The notes below the pieces were generated by a model. It saw nothing but the letters and a program-made list of their open reading frames with translations. It did no database searches and was not told where the DNA came from. This document shows positions 1 to 6,700 of a stretch of 13,465 nucleotides of DNA, one piece after another; position 1 is the stretch's first letter, and the number at the start of each line of letters is the position of its first letter. The DNA comes from Polyangium jinanense (lineage in GTDB: Bacteria > Myxococcota > Polyangia > Polyangiales > Polyangiaceae). Made by a program: the position numbers and the translations under genes. The stretch is from the NCBI RefSeq assembly GCF_028435365.1, contig NZ_JAGTJJ010000122.1:1-13465 (forward strand), given 5' to 3'.

Positions 1-130
1 GTCTTGCCTCGGCCTGTTCGATGAACTGCGCATCGCGCAGTTCATCGACCCCGGGTCCAGCGCTTGCGCTGGTCCGGGTCCAGGGGTGGACAACCCCTGG
101 TCGGGGTCCGGGGTGAAACCCCGGCGCAAC
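1..130 (-). repeat. Compound palindromic element, copy 1 (cut by left window edge)
   Basis: This is one arm of the repeat family that recurs at 2534-2797, 5705-5940 and 13338-13465. Four hairpins are seen: 19-47 (arm CGATGAACTGCGC and its exact complement, 3-nt loop), 57-72 (CCAGCGC/GCGCTGG, 2-nt loop), 80-100 (CCAGGGGT/ACCCCTGG, 5-nt loop) and 108-124 (CCGGGGT/ACCCCGG, 3-nt loop). Read on the minus strand from the transhydrogenase stop codon, the order is the same as in the other copies. The first 18 bases resemble the linker between the two arms of copy 2, so a second arm probably lies left of the window (inference). It sits about 30 nt beyond the stop codon of the gene ending at 155 and could act as its terminator or as a 3'-end RNA structure. 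Confidence 0.85.
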
Positions 131-154
131 GCTGCCAAACACCCGCGCCGTCCC

Positions 155-1462
155 TCACCAATAAGCAAAAGCCCCGCGGAAGAGCCCCCGCAGACCCTCC
201 TCGTCGATCGCACACGGCGCATTCGACACGAGCCGCGCCTGCACGATCGTCCCCGCCGCGAGCGCCTCCACGTCGGCTTCGCCGTATCCGACTTCGGAGA
301 GCCCATTCGGCACACCTGCCTTGCGCATCATTGTGCTGAGGTGCGTCGCCAGCACCTCGCCCGCGTCCTCCGGCGTCGCGCCGCGCACGTCCGCGCCGAG
401 CCGCGCCGCGGCTTCGAGGTGCCGCGCCGGGCTTGTCTTCGCGAGCGCGCGGAAGACCGAGGGCGCGTTCACCACGACCGACACCCCGTGCGGCACGAGG
501 GGCTCGCCCTCGGGATACCCCGGCATCGTGAACGAGCGGCACAGGCCCGAGACCGCGTACGACATCGCATGCGGCAAATGCACGCCCGCATTGCCGAACG
601 CGATGCCCGCGAGCGTCGCCGCCCACGCCATTCCCTCGCGCGCCTCCTCGTCCTCCGCGTCCGCGACCGCGCGCAAGAGATAACGGCCCGCGAGCTCGAG
701 CGCGTTCTTGCAGCCCATGTCGCTCCACGGGTTTGCTCCCTGGCTCATCGGGCGCTTGCTCGCCTCCGGCGCCCGCGGCCGCGTCGAATAGGGCCGCGCC
801 GTGAACGATTCGAGCGCGTGCGTCACCACGTCGAACCCGCTTGCCGCGACCACGCTCTTCGGCATCGTCCGCGTGGCCGTGGGATCGACGATGGCCCGGG
901 TCGGGCGCAGTCTTCGGGAGGCGATGCCCGTCTTCGCTTTGCGGCCCGTGTCGTCGAAGACCGCGATGCCCGTGCATTCGGCGCCCGTGCCCGTCGTCGT
1001 CGGGCAAGCGATGTGCGGGGGCAGGGGGCCCGGGACCTCGCGGCCCTCGCCGATCGGGCGGTTCACGTAGGCATAAAAATCGGCCGGGTACGTCGCGTAA
1101 AGCAGCGCGGCCTTGCACGTGTCGATGACCGAGCCGCCGCCGACCGATACGTAGCCATCGAACCGGCCGTCCGAGGCAAACCGCGAAGCCTCCGCGAACG
1201 AACGATCCGTCGGCTCGATGTGCACCTCGTCGTACACCACGACATCGATGCCCGCGCGCCCGAGCGAGCGCCGCGCCTCCTCGACCGGCAGAAGCCGCGC
1301 GAGCCGCGCATCCGTGAAGAGCGCGACCCGCCTGAGCCCGAGCGCCGCGGCCTCCTCGCCGACCTCCGCGAGCGCGCCCGGGCCGAACGTGACGGCTGAC
1401 GCGTCCATCGAGAACGCCGCGTCGCCGCCCTCGATCAGCGCATACCCGAGGCAATATCCCAT
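155..1462 (-). CDS. Hydroxyacid-oxoacid transhydrogenase (iron-type alcohol dehydrogenase family)
   Basis: 435 aa, about the size of the mature mitochondrial enzyme ADHFE1/HOT. The family couples oxidation of 4-hydroxybutyrate to succinic semialdehyde with reduction of 2-oxoglutarate to D-2-hydroxyglutarate. Seen: the nucleotide-binding GGGS at 108-111, PTTTGTGAE at 154-162, and the four expected metal ligands D211 and H215 ([11 protein letters not shown]), H298 (HLPHAMSY) and H325 (LVPHG). Regions such as [14 protein letters not shown] and QGANPWSD match human HOT from memory more closely than ordinary group III alcohol dehydrogenases. The Met1 start is chosen because residues before Met19 still resemble the HOT N-terminus (DAAFSM). 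The start lies 4 bp after the stop codon of the upstream epimerase, so the two genes are probably cotranscribed and translationally coupled. Substrate is inferred; another short-chain hydroxyacid is possible. Confidence 0.9.
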   Translation of the reverse strand: MGYCLGYALIEGGDAAFSMDASAVTFGPGALAEVGEEAAALGLRRVALFTDARLARLLPVEEARRSLGRAGIDVVVYDEVHIEPTDRSFAEASRFASDGRFDGYVSVGGGSVIDTCKAALLYATYPADFYAYVNRPIGEGREVPGPLPPHIACPTTTGTGAECTGIAVFDDTGRKAKTGIASRRLRPTRAIVDPTATRTMPKSVVAASGFDVVTHALESFTARPYSTRPRAPEASKRPMSQGANPWSDMGCKNALELAGRYLLRAVADAEDEEAREGMAWAATLAGIAFGNAGVHLPHAMSYAVSGLCRSFTMPGYPEGEPLVPHGVSVVVNAPSVFRALAKTSPARHLEAAARLGADVRGATPEDAGEVLATHLSTMMRKAGVPNGLSEVGYGEADVEALAAGTIVQARLVSNAPCAIDEEGLRGLFRGAFAYW

Positions 1463-1466
1463 CGCC

Positions 1467-2465
1467 CTAGACCCACTTCTCGCGACGATACCATTCGAGG
1501 GCCTGGCGCACGCCTTCCTGGAGGCGAACCTTGGAGCGCCAGCCCGTCGCCTCGCGGAGCGCGTCGCTCTTGCACGTCCACGCCTCCTGCGCGCCCATCT
1601 TCGCCTTCTGCCGGTTGAAGAGGCGCGGTTTCTTGTCGAAGCGCGTCGCGATCTCGCCGCCGAACGCCGCCACGTCGACGAGCATCTCCGGCAGATCCAC
1701 GGTGAGCACGCGCCGGCCGCTCGCTTCGACGATCGCGCCCTGGAACCGCTCCCAGGTCACGGGATCGTTGTCGCACACGAAAAACGCGCGGCCCTTCGCG
1801 CCGTCGTGCGTCGCGGAGGCGAGCGTCGCCGTGACGAGGTCGTCGACGTAGATGCCCGAGAACCAGCGCTTCTTGTTGCCGAAGAAGACATTGCGGCCGC
1901 GCTCGACCTCGCGGAAGAGGTTGAAGTAGTCGACGTCGCCCGGGCCATACACGCCGCCGGGACGCAGGACGGTCCAGGGGATCACGTCGCCCGCGCGCTC
2001 GACGACGCGCTCGGCTTCGAGCTTGCTCTGGCCGTAGAACTCGATGGGGCGCGGCGTGTCCGTCTCGACGTGGGGGCGCGTGGCGCTCGAAGGGCCGAAG
2101 CTCGCGAGGGAGCTGACGAGGACGAACCTTCGCACCTCGGGGTGCTTCTTGCGCAGCGCTTCGAGCAGGTTTTCCGTGGGCATCACGTTCGCCCGCTGGA
2201 AATCGGTGTACTCGACGCCCTTCGTCGCGCCCGCGACGTGCAGCACGTAGTCCGGCTTTTCCTCGGCGATCAAGCGCTCGAGGCCCGCGCGATCGTCGTA
2301 CTCGACCTCGACCGAGCGCCCCCGCTTCGCCGGAGGCGAGCCGCGCCGCCTTAGCGACACGACGTCCACGCCGCGTTCGACGAGCGTGCTTTGCAGGCGG
2401 CCGCCGATGAAGCCACTCGCGCCCGTGAGGAGGACTTTTCCGGTTGAAATTCCGAGCTCTTCCAC
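1467..2465 (-). CDS. NAD-dependent epimerase/dehydratase (extended SDR)
   Basis: 332 aa from a GTG start at 2465. Rossmann motif TGASGFIGG at 14-22 (GxxGxxG at G15, G18, G21), Ser pair 118-119, catalytic Y144 and K148 (YGQSK), then [10 protein letters not shown] at 168-177. This is the pattern of the NAD(P)-dependent sugar-nucleotide epimerase/dehydratase, dihydroflavonol-reductase and 3beta-hydroxysteroid dehydrogenase superfamily. The substrate cannot be told. The reading frame stays open upstream to 2717, but those 84 codons translate the intergenic hairpin element, so the longer start is rejected. The GTG places the beta-strand and glycine motif about 10 residues in, as usual for the family. 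Only a weak GAGG is seen about 12 nt upstream. The gene is followed 4 bp later by the transhydrogenase, suggesting a two-gene unit bounded by repeat elements. Confidence 0.85.
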   Translation of the reverse strand: MEELGISTGKVLLTGASGFIGGRLQSTLVERGVDVVSLRRRGSPPAKRGRSVEVEYDDRAGLERLIAEEKPDYVLHVAGATKGVEYTDFQRANVMPTENLLEALRKKHPEVRRFVLVSSLASFGPSSATRPHVETDTPRPIEFYGQSKLEAERVVERAGDVIPWTVLRPGGVYGPGDVDYFNLFREVERGRNVFFGNKKRWFSGIYVDDLVTATLASATHDGAKGRAFFVCDNDPVTWERFQGAIVEASGRRVLTVDLPEMLVDVAAFGGEIATRFDKKPRLFNRQKAKMGAQEAWTCKSDALREATGWRSKVRLQEGVRQALEWYRREKWV

Positions 2466-2533
2466 GTCGCCGCTTTGCCTCAACTGGCGCGGGGCGGCAA
2501 GATCCGAGCAGCGTCTCATCCGGGAGCGTTTCG

Positions 2534-2797
2534 CTGGGGCGTTGCCCCAGGCCCCAGCAGGGGCTATCCGCCCCTGCACCCGGACCAGCCAGGGGCTGGA
2601 CCCAGGGTCGATGAACTGCGCGATGCGCAGTTCATCGAACAGGTCGAGGCAAGACCAAGGGCGACCCTGCCAACGGGCCCGTTGGAAGAACTGCGCGTTG
2701 CGCAGTTCTTCCATCACGAGTCCAGCGCTTGCGCTGGTTCGGGTCGAGGGGCGAACAGCCCCCGCGGGGTCCGGGGCAGCGCCCCGGCGCGGCGGCC
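2534..2797. repeat. Compound palindromic element, copy 2 (complete, two facing arms)
   Basis: Left arm hairpins: 2534-2550 (CTGGGGC/GCCCCAG), 2558-2576 (CAGGGGC/GCCCCTG), 2585-2599 (CCAGCC/GGCTGG) and 2609-2637 (CGATGAACTGCGC/GCGCAGTTCATCG). A linker holds the perfect palindrome CCAACGGGCCCGTTGG at 2670-2685. Right arm, in mirror order: 2684-2712 (GGAAGAACTGCGC/GCGCAGTTCTTCC), 2722-2737 (CCAGCGC/GCGCTGG), 2748-2762 (GGGGC/GCCCC) and 2771-2787 (CCGGGGC/GCCCCGG). The right arm ends 44 nt from the stop codon of the gene at 2832-4406; the left arm ends 69 nt before the epimerase GTG. It fills most of the gene-free stretch 2466-2831. No coding capacity beyond chance open frames; it may terminate or insulate transcription between the two codirectional genes (inference). 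Confidence 0.9.
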
Positions 2798-2831
2798 CAA
2801 CACTGCGAGCTGGTGCTTGTGGAACACCCTT

Positions 2832-4406
2832 TCAGAAGGGCGCGAGCGTCTCCAGGATCCAATAGGCCTCCTCGCAAGCCTCGGCCGTGTGGCAGCGAGC
2901 CTGGAAGTACAGATGACCGACGCTGTCGCCGCCCCCCAACACCGGGAGGCAGAAGGGAGGGCAGACGGCCTCCTTCTCGTCGAAAGCCACGAAGAAGCCT
3001 TGGGTATACCCCTGGGGCATCGCGAGCTCGGTCGCGTCCATCCTCTTCGTGACCGCGTGGTAGCTCCCGATTCGAACGGGCGTCGTGGAGCCGCCGAGCT
3101 CGAGGCCGTATTGACCGAGGGTGAAGGACGCCTCGAAATCGTGCCGATGGAGCGTGATCCGCGCGCCGGGGCCACATTCAAAGCCGTTCCGGCGCGTGGT
3201 ATCGACGTCGGGCGGCGCGAAGAACGTGAAGAGGCGCGCGAATTCGCGCCGGGTCCAGGTCTCGGGCACCGGGTGCGGCGGGCGCTCCACGCAGCGGCCT
3301 TGACGACACATCGCGGTCGGCTGGGCGCTGCAGACCTCGTAGTTCGTCACGCACCGCGCTTCGAGCCACGCGCGCGCGAGGCGATCCGCCTCTTCGGTCG
3401 AGGTCTGCCGGTTCTCGAACCGGAAGCAGCCGTCGAGGTCGTACCATTGGTCGCCGCGAAGCGTGGCGCGGCAGTCGTTGTCGTGCGTGCAGGTGGAGAC
3501 GCGATCCATCGCGCTCGTGTACTGCCCCGCGAGCTCTTTGCAGGAGGCCGGATCCCCGAGCTGCGCCTCGGCCTTCTTCTGCGCGTTCGCCTCGGCCTCC
3601 GCCTCGACGCGAGCGGCGAACGCGCGCGCGTCGTACGAGGCCTTCCCCATGCAGATCGCCGCCCCGAACACGGCCGCCTGCGCGGCGAACGGTCCCATCT
3701 TCCGCAAGCGCCGCCGCGAAAACGCCGCCCCGAGCACGCCCGACACCGCGGGCAAACCCGCGAACGCGATGGGTAGGACCTCCAAAGATCGATCCGTCGC
3801 GCCCGCGGGCACCAGCGTCCACGGCGCGCCGCCCTCGCGATACCCCGCGGCCGCCGAGGCCTCCTCGGCGCGCACGAGCTTGCCCGCCACGACGACGCGA
3901 TCGCCGTGCGCGATCGATCGCATGCGGAGCGGCCCTGCTGGAAGGGGATCCCGATCCCCGCAAGCCGCGTGAATCCGCGCCGCCACCTCCGCGGGCAGCG
4001 CGTCGATCGAGTCGTCCCGCGTCTCGCGTGATCCCGCGACGACCAGGGTTTTCCCGCGCAGATCGACGGTCCCGTCCCGCATCACGAGCCGCAGGCGCGC
4101 CGCGCGCGTGTTCGCCTCGCAAAACCGCCCCGCGGCCGTGGCCGCCGCCGCCGGAGCGCCGTCCTCGAACCGCGCCCCCGGCTCGCCGACGACCTCGAGC
4201 ACCCCTTCGAGCGTGACGTTCGCCGCCGGATCTAGCCCCGCGAGCGCGGTCCGCGGCTCGCCGAGCGCGTGCCGCGCCGCCCGCGCCTCGCGCCGCGCCG
4301 AAAACGCCGTCCCGAGCGCCCGCGCGCCCATTCCCACGACGAAGGCTGCCGCCCCGCCGAGGGCCCCGGTGAGCGCCGCCGTCTCCGGACCTTGGAACGG
4401 ATTCAT
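2832..4406 (-). CDS. Membrane protein with Cys-rich C-terminal region, function unknown
   Basis: 524 aa, not recognised as a named family. Hydrophobic segments are visible at about 10-34, 209-229 and 238-256. Between the first two lies a region (about 62-208) with two short modules around GKTLVVAGSRETR and GDRVVVAGKLVRAEE, loosely recalling GIDE/MUL1-type membrane domains (low-confidence inference). After the last hydrophobic segment comes an Ala/Glu/Lys-rich stretch (264-284), probably helical, and then a soluble region with 13 cysteines (289, 306, 312, 327, 352, 359, 367, 372, 411, 482, 486, 505, 511). Its spacing, such as CTHDNDC and CRQGRC, suggests disulfides outside the cytoplasm. ATG 4406 begins just before the first hydrophobic segment; no clear Shine-Dalgarno is seen. 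The 43-bp tandem array lies about 120 nt upstream, and repeat element copy 2 lies just after the stop. Confidence 0.8.
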   Translation of the reverse strand: MNPFQGPETAALTGALGGAAAFVVGMGARALGTAFSARREARAARHALGEPRTALAGLDPAANVTLEGVLEVVGEPGARFEDGAPAAAATAAGRFCEANTRAARLRLVMRDGTVDLRGKTLVVAGSRETRDDSIDALPAEVAARIHAACGDRDPLPAGPLRMRSIAHGDRVVVAGKLVRAEEASAAAGYREGGAPWTLVPAGATDRSLEVLPIAFAGLPAVSGVLGAAFSRRRLRKMGPFAAQAAVFGAAICMGKASYDARAFAARVEAEAEANAQKKAEAQLGDPASCKELAGQYTSAMDRVSTCTHDNDCRATLRGDQWYDLDGCFRFENRQTSTEEADRLARAWLEARCVTNYEVCSAQPTAMCRQGRCVERPPHPVPETWTRREFARLFTFFAPPDVDTTRRNGFECGPGARITLHRHDFEASFTLGQYGLELGGSTTPVRIGSYHAVTKRMDATELAMPQGYTQGFFVAFDEKEAVCPPFCLPVLGGGDSVGHLYFQARCHTAEACEEAYWILETLAPF

Positions 4407-4528
4407 GCCGGCGCAGGATAACGTACGTGAGGCTGGGCTCCTTGCTGGATCGAACGTCCTCGGGGCCTTCGAAGGGGTTGCGCATCGCTCGGCACTGCGT
4501 CGAAGAACCTCTCATGGGGTGTCGGGAC
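4407..4528. other. Leader region between tandem array and membrane-protein gene
   Basis: About 120 bp between the start codon at 4406 and the first tandem unit. It contains GGGGCCTTCGAAGGGG near 4475, which looks like a decayed version of the array core (GGCCTTCGAGCC). No convincing promoter hexamers or ribosome-binding site are seen for the minus-strand gene. Together with the array this forms a gene-free stretch running to 5114. Confidence 0.4.
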
Positions 4529-5044
4529 GCAACGCGGAGGGGCCTTCGAGCCTGTCAGGGGATGGGCAGGGCAACGCGGAGAGGCCTTCGAGCCTGTCGG
4601 TGGATATGGAAACGCAACGCGGAGAGGCCTCCGAGCCTGTGGATGGGTGGGCAGACGCAACGCGAAGCGGCCTTCGAGCCTGTCGGTGGGTGGGGAAACG
4701 CAACACGGAGAGGCCTTCGAGCCTGTCCGTGGGTATGGAAACGCAACGCGGAGAGGCCTTCGAGCCTGTCCGTGGGTGGGCAGACGCAACGCGGAGAGGC
4801 CTTCGAGCCTATCCTTGGGTCGTCAAGCGCAACGCGGAGAGGCCTTCGAGCCTGTCCATGGGTGGGGAAACGCAACGCAGAGAGGGCCTTCGGGCCTGTC
4901 CGTGGGTAGGGAGACGCAACGCGGAGAGGCCTTCGAGCCTGTCGATGGGTGGGGAGACGCAACGCGAAGCGGCCTTCAAGCCTGTCGGTGGGTCGCCAAG
5001 CGCAACGCGGAGGGGCCTTCGAGCCTGGGGAGGGCTCGAGCGAC
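4529..5044. repeat. 43-bp tandem array, 12 units
   Basis: Twelve imperfect direct repeats, aligned on the GCAAC motif at 4529, 4571, 4614, 4657, 4700, 4743, 4786, 4829, 4872, 4916, 4959 and 5002. The period is 43 bp, with one 42-bp and one 44-bp unit. The conserved part begins GCAACGCGGAGAGGCC and continues TTCGAGCCTGTC; the remaining roughly 15 bp (around GGGTGGGGA) varies moderately. Each core can form a small hairpin AGGC-CTTCGA-GCCT. Because 43 is not a multiple of 3, the same sequence rotates through all frames, and all three plus-strand frames stay open, so it is almost certainly not coding. It sits between the 3' end of the lipoprotein gene (5115) and the start of the membrane-protein gene (4406). 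It could be a minisatellite, a protein-binding array or a structured leader. Confidence 0.95.
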
Positions 5045-5073
5045 GCAATGCCTTGCGTTCGCCCACCCTCCCC
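5027..5073. terminator. Long imperfect hairpin, possible terminator of the lipoprotein gene
   Basis: Outer arms GGGGAGGG (5027-5034) and CCCTCCCC (5066-5073) are exact complements. Inside, GCGACGCAA (5040-5048) pairs with TTGCGTTCGC (5053-5062) except for one bulged T, closed by loop TGCC. It starts about 40 nt after the stop codon of the minus-strand gene ending at 5115 and overlaps the last tandem unit. No T-tract follows on either strand, so it is at best a non-canonical terminator; RNA protection is also possible. Confidence 0.55.
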
Positions 5074-5114
5074 GAGGGTCCCGCGCCTCAGCTCCAAGGA
5101 CGCAGGGCCGTCGC

Positions 5115-5666
5115 TCACTCCCGGACGATGGCGAGGTTGATGTAGAACGCCGCGGCCATGACGAGCGCGGTGTGCCGGGATCGCGCGTCGGTCAGGCCCT
5201 CAATCTCGTTGGGGGTGGGGCGGTTCGGCAAGAGGAGCGTATGGCCCTCGACACGGATCACATGCTCCGCGTTGCCGAGCACGCACGTGTCCCCCGAGAT
5301 GCGACCGAACAGGCGCTCCGCGGGCATCCGGCCAGGCCGATTCACCACGAAGATGCGACCGTCAGGCTCGACCCTGCCCGTGACGCCATCTTTGAAGATG
5401 AGCGTCCCGTCGGCCCGCAGGGTCGGCCCAGGAATCCAGATCTCCTCGTTGCCCTCGCCGCCGAGCCAGTATTGTGTGCGGCCATCCGGGAGCAGGCGCG
5501 CGAGCGTCGCACCGTCCTCGCGGATGACGAGCTTCTGGAGCTGGATGACCGGCGTCGAGGAGGGCGAGGTCTCCAGCGCAGGCGTCTCGGCGGGCGGGGA
5601 GGAATGCGTGCACGCAGTAGCAAGCGCACTGACGAGGATCCACGCCCAGATCGGTACCTTGAACAT
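5115..5666 (-). CDS. Small lipoprotein, function unknown
   Basis: 183 aa. The N-terminus MFKVPIWAWILVSALATAC has a short charged start, a hydrophobic core and a Cys at 19, a lipoprotein signal peptide with a slightly atypical -3 Ala. A Pro/Ser/Thr-rich linker (20-40) follows. The body has three similar strand-turn modules around LLPDGRTQYW (58-67), LRADGTLIFKDG (83-94) and VEPDGRIFVV (99-108), suggesting a small beta-rich domain. A hydrophobic stretch near 167-181 (ALVMAAAFYINLAIV) closes the protein. The start is well supported: AAAGGA stands 6 nt before ATG 5666. The frame is open far upstream through the repeat element and the GST gene, but that extension is spurious. It is flanked upstream by element copy 3 and downstream by a strong hairpin. 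No family recognised; surface or periplasmic location inferred. Confidence 0.8.
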   Translation of the reverse strand: MFKVPIWAWILVSALATACTHSSPPAETPALETSPSSTPVIQLQKLVIREDGATLARLLPDGRTQYWLGGEGNEEIWIPGPTLRADGTLIFKDGVTGRVEPDGRIFVVNRPGRMPAERLFGRISGDTCVLGNAEHVIRVEGHTLLLPNRPTPNEIEGLTDARSRHTALVMAAAFYINLAIVRE

Positions 5667-5704
5667 GCCGCGTCCTTTTACACCTGCAAGGCTGAGGCGC
5701 TGAG

Positions 5705-5940
5705 CTGGGGCGTTGCCCCAGGCCCCACCAGGGGCTATCCGCCCCTGGACCCGGACCAGCGCAAGCGCTGGACCCGGGGTCGATGAACTGCGCGATGCGC
5801 AGTTCATCGAACAGGCCACCGGCCCGTGGAAGAACTGCGCACCGCGCAGTTCTTCCCAAATAGTCCAGGGCTTGCCCTGGTTCGGGTCGAGGGGCGAACA
5901 GCCCCCGCGGGGCCCGGGGCGGCGCCCCGGCGCGGCGGCC
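5705..5940. repeat. Compound palindromic element, copy 3 (complete, two facing arms)
   Basis: Left arm hairpins: 5705-5721 (CTGGGGC/GCCCCAG), 5728-5748 (CCAGGGGC/GCCCCTGG), 5756-5771 (CCAGCGC/GCGCTGG) and 5781-5809 (CGATGAACTGCGC/GCGCAGTTCATCG). Right arm in mirror order: 5828-5856 (GGAAGAACTGCGC/GCGCAGTTCTTCC), 5865-5880 (CCAGGGC/GCCCTGG), 5891-5905 (GGGGC/GCCCC) and 5914-5930 (CCGGGGC/GCCCCGG). The linker is shorter than in copy 2. The right arm ends 20 nt after the GST stop codon; the left arm lies 38 nt before the lipoprotein ATG. The arrangement matches copy 2: ATGAAC-type arm on the left, AAGAAC-type arm on the right, between two minus-strand genes. Confidence 0.9.
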
Positions 5941-5950
5941 TCACGAAGAA

Positions 5951-6553
5951 TCAGGCGCGTTTTTCGAGGTAGGCCGCGACGTTGGGGAGTGCGCGGAAGC
6001 GGTCGTGGAGGGCGCGGAGCTTGGGGAAGTCTGCGAGGCTCTCGGGCTTTGTGGCCATGTGGTTGTCGAGCGTGTCGAACGCGAGCACGTCCGCGTACGT
6101 CGGCGACTCTCCGCCGCCGAACCAGGTACAGCTTCCGAGCAAGCCTTCGAGCGTGCGCAGCGTCGCCGGCAGGTCGGTCCAGTACTTGTCGATCACGGTC
6201 TGCGCGGTGTTCATGAACGCGGCGAACTGCACGGGCGCGAACTTCGTCCGCCAGTCGTTGATGGTCTCGGCCGCGACGTCCGCGTTCGTCTTCTCGACCT
6301 CGTCCTTGCCAAAGAGGTCGAACACGCGCGCGAGGTGACGCACGATGGCCATGCTCTGCGGGATCTGGCGCTCGCCGGATTCGCTCCGCTCGACGAGCAC
6401 GGGGAGCTGGCCGAGGGGCGTGTTCGGCTTGAACTCGGGCCAGTTCGTGATGGGCGTGTTGGTGAAAGCGACGTTCGCCGTGGCGAACATGAGCCGGATG
6501 GGCTCCGCGCGACCACGGAGCGGGAAGTAGAGCAGTTCGTAGGAAGTGGACAT
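5951..6553 (-). CDS. Glutathione S-transferase (sigma-class-like)
   Basis: 200 aa, the normal GST length. N-terminal thioredoxin-like domain: YELLYFPLRGRAEPIRL at 5-21 matches the sigma/alpha-type start with catalytic Tyr9; cis-Pro51 in PLGQLPVL; Ser67 in the glutathione gamma-glutamyl site (IPQSMAIVRHLA). The all-helical C-terminal domain carries the N-capping motif around SPTYADVLAFD (150-160). GSTs conjugate or reduce electrophiles using glutathione in the cytoplasm; the substrate here cannot be read. Start ATG 6553 has AGAAGG about 7 nt upstream. The gene diverges from the acidic-protein gene at 6701 over 147 bp and is followed within 20 nt by repeat element copy 3. Confidence 0.92.
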   Translation of the reverse strand: MSTSYELLYFPLRGRAEPIRLMFATANVAFTNTPITNWPEFKPNTPLGQLPVLVERSESGERQIPQSMAIVRHLARVFDLFGKDEVEKTNADVAAETINDWRTKFAPVQFAAFMNTAQTVIDKYWTDLPATLRTLEGLLGSCTWFGGGESPTYADVLAFDTLDNHMATKPESLADFPKLRALHDRFRALPNVAAYLEKRA

Positions 6554-6700
6554 GGGCCGACCTTCTATCAGGAAGGCATGAGCCCGAGAAGCCCGGCACG
6601 TTGCGAGGGCGAAGAGGCGCCTGGATGCGTGCGCCGCCCCTCGATTTCCCCGTGCGAATCCCCACGAACTTGTCTACCGTGCGCCGCTCGGAGGACGCGC
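6554..6700. promoter_or_regulatory. Divergent intergenic region
   Basis: 147 bp between the start codons of the GST gene (minus) and the acidic-protein gene (plus), so promoters for both must lie here or overlap the genes. Seen directly: GGAGG at 6690-6694, 6 nt before ATG 6701, and AGAAGG upstream of ATG 6553. No convincing -35/-10 pair could be picked by eye. Confidence 0.4.

Noticed and set aside
42..1454. Long Arg/Gly/Ala-rich open frames overlapping the transhydrogenase gene on both strands
   Set aside because: They are out-of-frame shadows of a clearly recognisable enzyme in a high-GC genome.
4529..5044. CRISPR array
   Set aside because: The between-core segments are only about 15 bp and resemble each other (GGGTGGGGA-like), so there are no unique spacers; no cas genes are in the window.
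4108..5786. Repeat-containing proteins predicted across the tandem array on both strands
   Set aside because: All three plus-strand frames and parts of the minus-strand frames are open only because the repeat lacks stop codons; the 43-bp period rotates the frame, and no ribosome-binding site or family match supports any of them.
5115..6665. A 516-codon minus-strand frame joining the GST region, repeat element and lipoprotein
   Set aside because: It overlaps the real GST gene in another frame and reads through the hairpin element; the lipoprotein has its own signal peptide, ATG and ribosome-binding site at 5666.
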